A stretch of 64,000 nt of DNA from Pontimicrobium sp. SW4 (GTDB lineage: Bacteria; Bacteroidota; Bacteroidia; Flavobacteriales; Flavobacteriaceae). Under the pieces are notes generated by a model that worked only from the letters and a program-made list of their open reading frames with translations, had not been told where the DNA came from and ran no database searches. The DNA lies in assembly GCF_039954625.1 (NCBI RefSeq), contig NZ_CP157199.1, positions 2,728,001-2,792,000 on the forward strand, read 5' to 3'. The first letter of the stretch is position 1. The number at the start of each line of letters is the position of its first letter. The position numbers were made by a program, and so were the translations under genes. This document shows, in pieces, positions 45,178 through 53,977 of this stretch.

Positions 45178-45912
45178 TTATTTAAAATATGATAATAAAT
45201 CTGATTTTTTAGAGGCTGAGACCATAATCTCTTTTCCGTTACTTAACATAACACTCCCTCCTTTTCCTTTTATGTATTTAACAACTTCATTGACATTTAC
45301 CAAGTAACTTTTATGCACTCTAGCAAATCCTGAATCTGTTAACGCATCTTCAAAATACTTAAGCGTTTTACTAACTAGCTTCTTTTTGTTGTTGTTTAAA
45401 TAAATCTCGGTATAATTATCGTCGGCTTTACAATATAAAATATTGGCAGTTTCCAATACCTCAAATCCATCTTGTTGCGGAATAGTTATTTTACCGTTTA
45501 CATTATTTGTTTTAGGAATTAATACTTGGTCTTGCAAAGCGTCTTCTTTCGTTTTAATTTCAACGACGTAATCTACTGCTTTTATAAGTTCGTCAATAGA
45601 AATGGGTTTCATTAAATAATAACTCGCATGTGCATTTAAAGCGTCAATTGCATAATGGTTATAGGCAGTTACAAACACTGTTTCAAAATCTCTATCACCA
45701 ACTTTTTCCAGTAAATCAAATGCATTACCAAATGGCATTTCTACATCTAAAAACACGAGATCTAATTCATTATTTCTTATAAGTAATAACGCTTCGTCAA
45801 CATTAGCAGCTTCGGCTAGCACCTCAACATTAGGACAATATTTTTTAAGATAATTTTTTAAAATTTCTCTGCTTGTTTCTTCGTCTTCTACTATGATAGA
45901 TTTTAGTTTCAT
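45178..45912 (-). CDS. LytTR-family response regulator
   Basis: 244 residues. An N-terminal receiver domain (SIIVEDEETSREIL; phosphoacceptor Asp56 in VFLDVEMP; YLMKP lysine) is joined to a C-terminal LytTR DNA-binding domain (residues about 140-244; ILYCKADDNYTEIYL, FARVHKSYLVNVNEV, LSNGKEIMVSASKK). LytTR proteins bind paired direct repeats about 21 bp apart. The start overlaps the end of the sensor kinase gene by 4 bp (ATGA), so they form one translation unit. A candidate operator of the right geometry is at 48172-48226, ahead of the operon. Confidence 0.94.
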   Translation of the reverse strand: MKLKSIIVEDEETSREILKNYLKKYCPNVEVLAEAANVDEALLLIRNNELDLVFLDVEMPFGNAFDLLEKVGDRDFETVFVTAYNHYAIDALNAHASYYLMKPISIDELIKAVDYVVEIKTKEDALQDQVLIPKTNNVNGKITIPQQDGFEVLETANILYCKADDNYTEIYLNNNKKKLVSKTLKYFEDALTDSGFARVHKSYLVNVNEVVKYIKGKGGSVMLSNGKEIMVSASKKSDLLSYFK

Positions 45913-48077
45913 TTAATCTTTTTTAAGGTTACCACAACTTTAGTTCCTGAATCTTCGGTATCTAAATAATCGTCAATAAATACATCGACTTTATCTTTAT
46001 ACATCTCGTTTAAAATAGCCACACGTTTTTTAATATTCCCCAATCCTTTAGATCTGTGCTTTTTTTGATTTTCGGTTTTCATGGCTTTGGATTTATCGCG
46101 TCCAATACCATCATCTGTGATACTTATTTTTAATTCATCTTTATCGACTTGAGAGATATTGATGTTTAATTGTCCTTTCTCTGTTTTATACCTTAATCCA
46201 TGCCACACAGCATTCTCAATATATGGTTGCAATAACATAGGTGGTATTTGGAACTCGTTTACTTTTACATTCTCATCAATAATAATATCGTAATCAAACT
46301 TATCTTTAAATCTAAAATGCTCTAATTTGGTGTAAAGTTTAAGTAATTCTATTTCCTTTTCTAAGGGAATAAAATCTTCTTCGCTGTTTTCCAATACTGC
46401 GCGCATCAAGAGTGAAAAATCAGATAAATATTTATTAGCAGTACGTTCATCATTGTTTGCGATAAAACTATTAACAGAGTTTAATGCATTAAATATAAAA
46501 TGCGGATTCATTTGACTACGTAGCGATTTTAATGCTAAAAGATTATTATTTAACTTTTGCTGTTTCATGTTTTTTAACATTGAATATACTGCAATAAGCA
46601 ATAACAACAAACCTCCTATTAATGAATAAATAATAAGCTTTTGACGCTTATTTCGCTCTATTGTTAATTGGTATTTACTTTCGGATAATGCACGATCACT
46701 TTCAAGGCTTGTAATACGATTTTGTTTTATTGCTAAATCTTTTGCTAAACGTGCTGCCTGCGATATTTCTTGTTCTTTTTTTATATAAAGCTCGTCTACT
46801 AATCGTTCATAGATTCTTGTTGTTGAAATAGCTTTATCAATATCTCCGTCATCTCTAAAGACTTCAGCAAGTTTTCTAGTAGCATCTTTCTGCACTACTA
46901 AATCTTCCTTGTTATTTGCTTCTTCAATACTCTTTTCAAGGTATTGAATGGCATTAGGAAAATCTTTTTGTATGGCGTACGCACTTCCTATTTTATAATT
47001 CTGTTTTTGAGGCGTAATGGCACTTTCGTTATTAAAAATGGAATCTCTTTCAATATCATTTATTTCAACAAGTGCTTGCTTCCTAAGTTCAATTTCTTTA
47101 CCATATTCTTTATTCTTACTTTCAAAATCAGCAACTTTTACTTTTTCTTCAACTGCTCTTTTTTTGTTTTCTTTGGAAGCAAGTTCAAGAGAGTTTTGAA
47201 AATACCCTTCAGCTTTTTTAATAGCTCCAGAAGCATTATATGCTTCGGCTATTTTTGAATTTAAATCAGTAATTTTGGGAGTTATTAAATGTTTTTGAGC
47301 TACTTGAAGACCTTCCTTGTAAGCATTAATGGCAGCAACAAAATCTTGAGTAACCACATAGACATCTCCTAAACCTTCATAAAGGCTGGTTAATTGCCAA
47401 TTGGATAAATCGTCTTTATTTATTGATAGATATTCATCAATACTTTCCTGATAATTTTCATTGAATTGAAATGATTTAGCAAGTTTTAACCTCACACCAT
47501 TTTCATCAATATTTTGAAGGCTTATTCGGTAATTTGAAATAGCTAAATCATATTGCTTCCACTCGAAATATACATCACCTAAAGTTTCATAAACTTCAGC
47601 ATTTTCTTTTACAGTACTAGATACAGTCAAAGCATCGGTAATAAATTGGATACTTTTTTCTGCATCTTTTTTTAAATAGGTATCTGCAGAATCTATTAAA
47701 GATTTAAAAGCACCAGCATCTCTTTTAGAAATTTTGCTGATAAAGTTTTTTGAGTCATTATGCTCTACCTCAACTCTAATACGCTCGTTATCTTGAATAA
47801 TATAGTAAATGGTTTCAAAATCATTATGTTTTATAATGAGTTCATCACCTTTAGATGCATTAATTTTGAATTCTCCAAGCGAATTAGTGGTAGTATAAGC
47901 ACCTCCATTTACTAGAATATTTACTTTCGGGATAGGTTTATAAGTACTTTTTTCTAACACCGACCCTCTTACTACAAATATTTCTTTTACCGCTTCGTTA
48001 TTTACTTCTTGAGCAAGCATTGAGCTTGAAAACAACAGTACAAGTAGTATAGTAATATGTCGAGCTAGTTTTATCAT
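45909..48077 (-). CDS. LytS-type sensor histidine kinase with beta-sandwich and TPR sensor region
   Basis: 722 residues. A signal peptide (ends MLAQ) is followed by a carboxypeptidase-regulatory-like beta-sandwich (residues about 35-95), then TPR repeats (about 125-430; for example YETLGDVYFEWKQYDLAISNY, SLYEGLGDVYVVTQDFVAAI, AYAIQKDFPNAIQYLEKS) and one membrane helix (481-500). The cytoplasmic His_kinase domain has SQMNPHFIFNALNSV (His526) and HATPase motifs (MLLQPYIENAVWHG, GRD, KGLGNIKKR). The sensing part should be periplasmic. It is co-translated with the LytTR regulator. What it senses is unknown. Confidence 0.92.
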   Translation of the reverse strand: MIKLARHITILLVLLFSSSMLAQEVNNEAVKEIFVVRGSVLEKSTYKPIPKVNILVNGGAYTTTNSLGEFKINASKGDELIIKHNDFETIYYIIQDNERIRVEVEHNDSKNFISKISKRDAGAFKSLIDSADTYLKKDAEKSIQFITDALTVSSTVKENAEVYETLGDVYFEWKQYDLAISNYRISLQNIDENGVRLKLAKSFQFNENYQESIDEYLSINKDDLSNWQLTSLYEGLGDVYVVTQDFVAAINAYKEGLQVAQKHLITPKITDLNSKIAEAYNASGAIKKAEGYFQNSLELASKENKKRAVEEKVKVADFESKNKEYGKEIELRKQALVEINDIERDSIFNNESAITPQKQNYKIGSAYAIQKDFPNAIQYLEKSIEEANNKEDLVVQKDATRKLAEVFRDDGDIDKAISTTRIYERLVDELYIKKEQEISQAARLAKDLAIKQNRITSLESDRALSESKYQLTIERNKRQKLIIYSLIGGLLLLLIAVYSMLKNMKQQKLNNNLLALKSLRSQMNPHFIFNALNSVNSFIANNDERTANKYLSDFSLLMRAVLENSEEDFIPLEKEIELLKLYTKLEHFRFKDKFDYDIIIDENVKVNEFQIPPMLLQPYIENAVWHGLRYKTEKGQLNINISQVDKDELKISITDDGIGRDKSKAMKTENQKKHRSKGLGNIKKRVAILNEMYKDKVDVFIDDYLDTEDSGTKVVVTLKKIK

Positions 48078-48171
48078 TTTTATTTCTTGAAAGGTAAACT
48101 TACATACTTTACTTGGTAAAATAAAATGCCTTTTAGTGTATAAAAGTTAGTTTAACTTACAAATTGACCAC

Positions 48172-48226
48172 TTTACTCATTCAAAAAGTGGCTACACTCA
48201 TTAACCTTTCGTGTTTACTCATTCTG
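48172..48226. promoter_or_regulatory. Triple 21-bp-spaced direct repeat, candidate LytTR operator
   Basis: ACTCATT occurs at 48175, 48196 and 48217, exactly 21 bp apart; copies 1 and 3 share TTTACTCATTC. On the minus strand the unit reads AATGAGTAAA. LytTR-domain regulators are known to bind two or more direct repeats of about 9 bp with a 12-bp spacer, that is a 21-bp period on one helix face. The site lies between the LytS/LytTR operon (start 48077) and the divergent vWA gene (start 48284). Operator function is inference. Confidence 0.6.
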
Positions 48227-48283
48227 GTTTTTTTAGCAAAAAAATTGGTTCTAAGTTTATGTCATCAATAAAAATCGAATATT

Positions 48284-49426
48284 ATGAAAACACTGTTAAA
48301 ACTAGGTTTTACATTGACCTTAATGATTGGCTTTATTACCACAAATGCCACAAACAAACACTATGAGAATCAGAAACCTCATACTGAGAAAAACAAGCAA
48401 TTTATTAAAGTTGCCCTATTATTAGATACTAGTAATAGTATGGATGGATTAATAGACCAGGCAAAAGCGCAACTTTGGAGTATTGTAAATGAGTTGTCGT
48501 ATGCTAAGTGTAATGATGAGCGTCCTAGCCTTCAAATTGCATTATACGAATATGGAAATGACAATTTAAGTTCGCATGAAGGTTATATTAGACAAGTTTT
48601 AGGTTTTACCAACGACTTGGATGATATCTCTAAAGAACTCTTCTCTTTAACAACTAATGGAGGTAGTGAGTTTTGCGGTCAAGTTATTCAATCGTCATTA
48701 AATCAATTAGATTGGGGAAACAACCAAGACGATTTAAAACTCGTTTTTATTGCTGGAAACGAACCATTTAACCAAGGGAAAATCAACTATAAACATGCAG
48801 CAACTAATGCCAATGAAAAAGATGTAACGATTAACACTATTTATTGTGGCAACTATCAACAAGGGGTTTCTACCTTTTGGAAAGATGGTGCTATTCTAAC
48901 CAATGGAGACTATTTAGCTATAGACCATAACCAGAAAACAGTTCATATAGCTTCACCTTATGACGATGCTATTTTAGAGTTAAACAAGAGACTTAACAAC
49001 ACTTATATCGCTTATGGAAAGCGTGGAGCAGCCAAAGTATCTATGCAAATGGCTCAAGATAACGAAGCTGAAAGCTATAGTAAAGCAAATGCAGTAGGCC
49101 GAACGGTTAGTAAAAGCTCGCATTTCTACAAAAATTCAAAATGGGATTTGGTCGATGCTCTTGAAGAAAAAGTTGTTGAAGTGGAAAAATTGGATGATTC
49201 TGCATTACCAGATACATTAAAAGGGAAATCTATAAAAGAAATAAGAGCTTATGTTACTAAAAAAAGTAAAGAGCGATTACAAATTCAAAAAGAAATACAG
49301 GAATTGAATACTAAACGAAGAACCTATATAGCTTCAAAGCAAAAAGACACTAAAAATGGTTTGGAAAATGCTATGATACAAGCCATAAAAACACAAGCGA
49401 AAAAGAAAAATTACCAATGGAATTAA
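48284..49426 (+). CDS. Exported von Willebrand factor A-domain protein
   Basis: 380 residues with a signal peptide (ends about TTNAT). The vWA domain shows the MIDAS motif VALLLDTSNSM (Asp48, Ser50, Ser52) and FIAGNEPF; the middle strand/helix pattern follows to about residue 230. The C-terminal part is lysine- and glutamate-rich, with predicted helices (KGKSIKEIRAYVTKKSKERLQIQK). vWA proteins bind ligands through a divalent metal. It is divergent from the LytS/LytTR operon across the 21-bp repeat array, so it may be controlled by that system. A terminator follows. Confidence 0.85.
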   Translation: MKTLLKLGFTLTLMIGFITTNATNKHYENQKPHTEKNKQFIKVALLLDTSNSMDGLIDQAKAQLWSIVNELSYAKCNDERPSLQIALYEYGNDNLSSHEGYIRQVLGFTNDLDDISKELFSLTTNGGSEFCGQVIQSSLNQLDWGNNQDDLKLVFIAGNEPFNQGKINYKHAATNANEKDVTINTIYCGNYQQGVSTFWKDGAILTNGDYLAIDHNQKTVHIASPYDDAILELNKRLNNTYIAYGKRGAAKVSMQMAQDNEAESYSKANAVGRTVSKSSHFYKNSKWDLVDALEEKVVEVEKLDDSALPDTLKGKSIKEIRAYVTKKSKERLQIQKEIQELNTKRRTYIASKQKDTKNGLENAMIQAIKTQAKKKNYQWN

Positions 49427-49430
49427 AAAG

Positions 49431-49459
49431 AAAAGCCTTGAAATAATCAAGGCTTTTTA
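49431..49459 (+). terminator. Terminator after the vWA gene
   Basis: Stem AAAAGCCTTG with CAAGGCTTTT, loop AAATAAT, then TT. It lies between the vWA gene and the convergent porP/sprF gene and may serve both. Confidence 0.82.
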
Positions 49460-49462
49460 ATA

Positions 49463-50470
49463 TTAGTTTATTGCTGGACATTTACATTCGTACTTCTCTC
49501 GCCTACAGCCAAAGTTGATTCCTAACGTGATTTGGTGAAAACCTCCATTATTAAAAACCACTGAGTTTGCTTGATAAGAATACGTATAGGCGAAGACAAA
49601 GTTTTTATAATTAACACCAACTAATGGCGTAATATATTGTAGTTTTTGACTGCTTACGCCTGTGCCATTTAAAAACTCGGCACCATCTAAGCTTGTTCTA
49701 TAGGATAATCCAGCCCAAAACTTTCCAAATTCAACCTCCTTATACACTTTCATGTTTAAGTCTATTAAAGATTCTTTAGTAGCATCACGGTGCATAAACA
49801 TAATAGAAGGTTCGTAACTCCATTCGCTACCTAGACGGCTAAATACATTTCCAGCAGAAAACAAAAAAGTTCTTAAGTTGTTATAACTAAGTCCTTGTTC
49901 GTTAAAATTTATACCATCGTTAGCTAGAACATTCTTGACAGTTGCATGTGCATAGAAGTCTAGAAAGAAATATGAGAACCCAAAATCAATATTAAAATTG
50001 GTCGCACTTTGTTCTATTCCAGAAATAATAGGGTCGAAACCATCAGCTAAAAAAGAAGTTTCATCTAATTTATATTGAATCATTCCTGCGCTTAACCCAA
50101 ATGATAGCATATTTAAATCGATTGGATTTCTAGAAAACATTAAATGGTGTGCATAAGTCAAATAAGCTCCAGTTTGTGAATGATACCCATTTTTATCATT
50201 AAAGACAATGGCTCCATAAGCTGAAGGTGTTTCTCCAAAACGACCATTAACGCTTAACGTTTGTAAACTTGGTGCATTAGATTGCCCTAACCATTGCTGA
50301 CGACCAGTTAACCTTACTTTATTACAATTTGCTGCTCCAGCCATAGATGGGTGGATTAAGTAATAGTTATCTGTTAAGTAATCAGAGTATATTGGCAATC
50401 CTTCTTGTGCTTTGGAAAATTGCGCTAAAAAAAGCACAACGAAGAGTAACGAAAGTTTTTTCAATTTCAT
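49463..50470 (-). CDS. PorP/SprF family type IX secretion system outer-membrane protein
   Basis: 335 residues with a signal peptide ending SKAQ. The family pattern is clear: GLPIYSDYLTDNYYLIHPSMAGAANCNKVRLTGRQQW near the start, barrel strands through the middle and VFAYTYSYQANS ... HQITLGINFGCRR at the end. PorP/SprF proteins are needed for secretion or attachment of T9SS cargo with type B sorting domains. A cargo gene is usually next to the paralogue that serves it; here the nearest type B protein is about 20 kb away (26324). It is a single gene between two strong boundaries. Confidence 0.92.
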   Translation of the reverse strand: MKLKKLSLLFVVLFLAQFSKAQEGLPIYSDYLTDNYYLIHPSMAGAANCNKVRLTGRQQWLGQSNAPSLQTLSVNGRFGETPSAYGAIVFNDKNGYHSQTGAYLTYAHHLMFSRNPIDLNMLSFGLSAGMIQYKLDETSFLADGFDPIISGIEQSATNFNIDFGFSYFFLDFYAHATVKNVLANDGINFNEQGLSYNNLRTFLFSAGNVFSRLGSEWSYEPSIMFMHRDATKESLIDLNMKVYKEVEFGKFWAGLSYRTSLDGAEFLNGTGVSSQKLQYITPLVGVNYKNFVFAYTYSYQANSVVFNNGGFHQITLGINFGCRREKYECKCPAIN

Positions 50471-50591
50471 ATAATTTTATATTTCAAAGTAACTGGGGCT
50501 TTATAAGTCACCTTACATCATTTAGCAAAAATGATTACTAAATTTAGGTTAATGATTACCAAATATATATATAACTCGACATTTCTTTTAT

Positions 50592-50599
50592 TATTTTTG
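50592..50599 (+). promoter_or_regulatory. Possible -7 box (TATTTTTG) of the Nfu-like gene
   Basis: TATTTTTG fits the flavobacterial -7 consensus. Predicted start is near 50606, 11 bases before the ATG. No TTG at the right distance upstream, so confidence is modest. A second match (50607-50614) is too close to the ATG to use. Confidence 0.35.
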
Positions 50600-50616
50600 C
50601 AAAAAATATATTTGCA

Positions 50617-51519
50617 ATGAAAAAAATTGAGGTCTCTATACAAGAAACAAACAATCCAACCATACTTAAATTTGAAGCTAATTCTTTTTTAACTCAATAC
50701 GAAAGCTTTGAGTTTAATAACATTGATGATGCTAAAAATTCTCCTTTAGCCCAACAACTATTTTATCTACCATTTGTTAAAAAAGTATATATATCTGGCA
50801 ATTTTGTTGCTATTGAGCGTTTTGACATAGTCACCTGGAATGATGTTCAAAATGAAGTAAGAGAACAAATAGAAAATTATTTAAATAGCGATGGTGTTGT
50901 TGTTGCTCCTACAGAAACAAAGAAAAAAACTGCTGTAACAGTATATGCCGAAAGCACGCCAAATCCAGCAGTTACGAAATTTGTTGCCAATAAAAATTTA
51001 ACACCCTTTATGTTAGAATTCACTTCAATAGACGAAGCAAAAACATCGCCTTTTGCTACAGAATTGTTTCATTTTCCATTCGTTAAAAGTGTTTTTATTG
51101 ACAAAAACTACGTATCTATTACCAAATATGACGTTGCTGAATGGAACGACATTACTATGGAGTTGAGAGAATTTATTAGAACCTACATTGAAAATGGGAA
51201 AGCTATAGTCACAGATGATGCTCCTGAAATAACTAAAAACACTGAAGTTGCTAAAGAAGAGCAATTTGAAACATTAGACGATGTTTCAAAAGAAATTGTA
51301 AATATTTTAGAGGAATATGTAAAACCTGCTGTTGCAAGTGATGGTGGAAATATTCAATTTGAATCTTATGACCCACAAACAAAAAAAGTGAAAGTTATTT
51401 TACAAGGAGCCTGCAGTGGTTGCCCATCATCAACCTTTACATTAAAAAATGGTATTGAAAATATGCTAAAAGAAATGTTACAAGGTAAAGTTGAAACTGT
51501 TGAGGCAATAAACGGTTAA
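50617..51519 (+). CDS. Nfu/NifU-type Fe-S cluster carrier with two tandem N-terminal domains
   Basis: 300 residues. Two Nfu N-terminal domains in tandem (residues about 2-90 and 107-195) share the pattern TxNPxxxKFxAN, F.SIDEAK.SPFA..LF.FPFVK.VFI. The C-terminal NifU domain (about 222-298) carries the cluster ligands Cys266 and Cys269 in GACSGCPSS. Nfu proteins bind a [4Fe-4S] cluster and hand it to client enzymes. The doubled N domain is known from other Bacteroidota proteins, but its purpose is not settled. Single gene; dodecin follows after 77 bp. Confidence 0.92.
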   Translation: MKKIEVSIQETNNPTILKFEANSFLTQYESFEFNNIDDAKNSPLAQQLFYLPFVKKVYISGNFVAIERFDIVTWNDVQNEVREQIENYLNSDGVVVAPTETKKKTAVTVYAESTPNPAVTKFVANKNLTPFMLEFTSIDEAKTSPFATELFHFPFVKSVFIDKNYVSITKYDVAEWNDITMELREFIRTYIENGKAIVTDDAPEITKNTEVAKEEQFETLDDVSKEIVNILEEYVKPAVASDGGNIQFESYDPQTKKVKVILQGACSGCPSSTFTLKNGIENMLKEMLQGKVETVEAING

Positions 51520-51596
51520 AGAACATTAGTAATGTTGTGACTTTATTTATTTTTTTGTTTCTTATACATAAGATTAATCTATAAAAATATATAATC

Positions 51597-51797
51597 ATGG
51601 CAGTAATGAAAGTAATTGAAGTATTAGCAAATTCAGATAAAAGTTGGGAAGACGCAACAAAAAAAGCTGTTAAGCAAGCTTCAAAAAGCGTAAAGAATAT
51701 TAAATCGGCATTTGTACAATCGCAAAGCGTAGTTGTTAATGATGATGAAGTGACTGAGTTTAGAGTGAACTTGAAAATTACTTTTGAAGTTAATTAA
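51597..51797 (+). CDS. Dodecin family flavin-binding protein
   Basis: 66 residues with the dodecin pattern: VIEVLANSDKSWEDATKKAVKQASKSVKNI, then a strand VQSQSVVVNDDEVTEFRVNLKITFEV. Dodecins form hollow dodecamers that bind and buffer flavins or coenzyme A. The aromatic residue that stacks on flavin in archaeal dodecins (Trp36 there) does not have an obvious counterpart at the same place here, but W17 of the SWEDA motif is kept. A terminator follows directly. Confidence 0.9.
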   Translation: MAVMKVIEVLANSDKSWEDATKKAVKQASKSVKNIKSAFVQSQSVVVNDDEVTEFRVNLKITFEVN

Positions 51798-51818
51798 ACC
51801 ATTTTCAAAACACATTAT

Positions 51819-51846
51819 AAAGCGTTCTAAAAGGAACGCTTTTTTT
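51819..51846 (+). terminator. Terminator of the dodecin gene
   Basis: Stem AAAGCGTTC with GAACGCTTT, loop TAAAAG, followed by a T tract. It starts 21 bases after the dodecin stop. Confidence 0.9.
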
Positions 51847-51857
51847 ATGCTTTTTTG

Positions 51858-51865
51858 TAACTTTG
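51858..51865 (+). promoter_or_regulatory. Possible -7 box (TAACTTTG) of the YyaL-like gene
   Basis: TAACTTTG matches the flavobacterial -7 consensus and lies just after the dodecin terminator. The predicted start is near 51872, about 60 bases before the ATG at 51934. No clear TTG at the right distance. Confidence 0.4.
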
Positions 51866-51933
51866 AATTAATCTCGAAATGGTTTCTAATAATATTAATC
51901 ATCTCTCCTTAATCGATATATTATTAAGAACAA

Positions 51934-53967
51934 ATGACATATAAACACACCAACGAGCTAATTAATGAAACAAGTCCTTATTTGTTGCAGCATGCTCATA
52001 ATCCAATACATTGGAAAGCATGGAACGATAATACCTTAGCCGAAGCGAAAGAAAAAAACAGACTTATTATTATTAGTGTTGGATATGCTGCTTGCCATTG
52101 GTGTCATGTTATGGAACATGAAAGTTTTGAAGATATTGAGGTCGCTCAAGTAATGAACGATAATTACATTAACATTAAAGTTGATAGAGAAGAACGTCCA
52201 GATATTGACCAAGTTTATATGAATGCTGTACAACTACTAACTGGAAGTGGTGGTTGGCCATTAAATGTAGTGACTTTGCCTGATGGAAGACCAGTTTGGG
52301 GAGGCACCTATTTTAGAAAAAAACAATGGATAAATACATTGAACCAAATAGCAGATTTATATAACTCAAATCCAGAAAAATTATATGAATACGCTACAAA
52401 ATTAGAAGCTGGTATAAAAGCATTAGATATTGTAAACTTAAACACAAATGAGGCAAAGTTTGAAAAAACCACTATTAACAACGCTATAAATAGTTGGTCA
52501 CAAAGCTTCGATTATGAAAAAGGAGGCACTAATCGTGCACCAAAATTTATGATGCCTAACAACCTACTCTTTTTACTAAGAGAGGCCTATCAAAATAACC
52601 ATATAGAGCTTCAAAAGTATGTAAACATCACCCTAACCAAAATTGCTTATGGTGGTATTTTCGATCATGTTGGTGGTGGGTTTTCACGTTATTCAGTAGA
52701 TGATAAATGGCATATACCACATTTTGAAAAAATGCTTTATGATAATGCGCAATTGGTCAGTTTATATAGCGATGCTTACTTAGCAACTAAAAATCCGCTT
52801 TATAAAGAAGTTGTTTACGAGACTTTAGATTTTGTAGAGCGTGAACTTACAAATACTGATGGAACATTTTATTCGTCATTAGATGCAGATAGTATCAATC
52901 GTAAAGGTGAATTAGAAGAAGGTGCTTTTTATGTTTGGACTGAAAAAGAATTAAAAATTTTGCTAAATGAAGATTTTGAATTGTTTTCAGATTATTATTC
53001 AATCAATGATTATGGCTTTTGGGAACATGATAATTATGTACTAATTAGAAAAGATTCAGATGAGATTATCACTAAGAAACATAATATCACTTCTAAATAT
53101 TTAAAAGAAAAAATTAAACAATGGAAATCTTTGCTATTAGAAGAAAGAGAAAAACGACACAGACCTAGACTAGATGATAAAATACTAACATCATGGAATG
53201 CCTTAATGACTAAAGGCTATATAGATGCCTATCGTGTTTTTAATGAAGAACGATTTTTAAATCCCGCAAAAAAAAATGCGCACTTTATTATAAAGACTCA
53301 ATCTAAAGAGGATGGAGGTTTAAATCATAACTACAAAGAAGGGAAAAGTACTATTAATGGATATCTTGAAGATTATGCAACAACAATTGAGGCATTTATA
53401 GCACTTTACGAAAACACTTTAAATGAAAAATGGCTGCATCACTCACGAAATTTAACCAACTATACACTCGATCATTTTTTTGATGAGACTAGTAAAATGT
53501 TCTTTTTTACTTCAAACCAAGACACTTCATTAGTATCCAGAACTATAGAATATAGAGACAATGTAATTCCTGCAAGTAATTCCATAATGGCAAAAAACCT
53601 ATTTAAGTTATCGCATTATTATAACAATGCCTCTTATGAAAGAATAGCTATAATAATGTTAAACAATATGTTGCCTGAGTTAGAGAAATACCCTTCTGCT
53701 TTTTCAAATTGGATGGATTTAATGCTAAACTATACCAGTAATTATTATGAAGTTGCCATTGTTGGGAAACATGCTGAAGAAAAAGTAAATACTTTAAATA
53801 AAACATACCTTCCAAATAAACTCATTGCTGGTAGTTATAGTGAAAATGATTTACCTTTATTAAAAAGTAGATACTCTCAAGATAAAACACTTATATATGT
53901 TTGTGTTAACAAGGCTTGTAAACTACCTGTATCTAGAGTTGACCAGGCAATTGATTTAATTAAATAA
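51934..53967 (+). CDS. DUF255/YyaL-type thioredoxin-domain and (alpha/alpha)6 protein
   Basis: 677 residues. The N-terminal thioredoxin-like domain (DUF255) has the redox motif GYAACHWCHVMEHESF (CxxC, residues about 50-53), followed by VKVDREERPDID and TGSGGWPLNVVTLPDG. The rest is an (alpha/alpha)6-barrel-like region (GGIFDHVGGGFSRYSVDDKWHIPHFEKMLYDNAQL; SWNALMTKGYIDA) that resembles glycoside hydrolases of the N-acylglucosamine 2-epimerase type. The human homologue is SPATA20; the bacterial function is not known. Cytoplasmic, no signal peptide. Confidence 0.88.
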   Translation: MTYKHTNELINETSPYLLQHAHNPIHWKAWNDNTLAEAKEKNRLIIISVGYAACHWCHVMEHESFEDIEVAQVMNDNYINIKVDREERPDIDQVYMNAVQLLTGSGGWPLNVVTLPDGRPVWGGTYFRKKQWINTLNQIADLYNSNPEKLYEYATKLEAGIKALDIVNLNTNEAKFEKTTINNAINSWSQSFDYEKGGTNRAPKFMMPNNLLFLLREAYQNNHIELQKYVNITLTKIAYGGIFDHVGGGFSRYSVDDKWHIPHFEKMLYDNAQLVSLYSDAYLATKNPLYKEVVYETLDFVERELTNTDGTFYSSLDADSINRKGELEEGAFYVWTEKELKILLNEDFELFSDYYSINDYGFWEHDNYVLIRKDSDEIITKKHNITSKYLKEKIKQWKSLLLEEREKRHRPRLDDKILTSWNALMTKGYIDAYRVFNEERFLNPAKKNAHFIIKTQSKEDGGLNHNYKEGKSTINGYLEDYATTIEAFIALYENTLNEKWLHHSRNLTNYTLDHFFDETSKMFFFTSNQDTSLVSRTIEYRDNVIPASNSIMAKNLFKLSHYYNNASYERIAIIMLNNMLPELEKYPSAFSNWMDLMLNYTSNYYEVAIVGKHAEEKVNTLNKTYLPNKLIAGSYSENDLPLLKSRYSQDKTLIYVCVNKACKLPVSRVDQAIDLIK

Positions 53968-53977
53968 CTTTTTCAAA

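Noticed and set aside
46944..47258. Plus-strand open frame of about 100 codons inside the histidine kinase gene
   Set aside because: Complement of a lysine/glutamate-rich coiled region, with Phe/Ile composition and no homology; a shadow of the TPR section.
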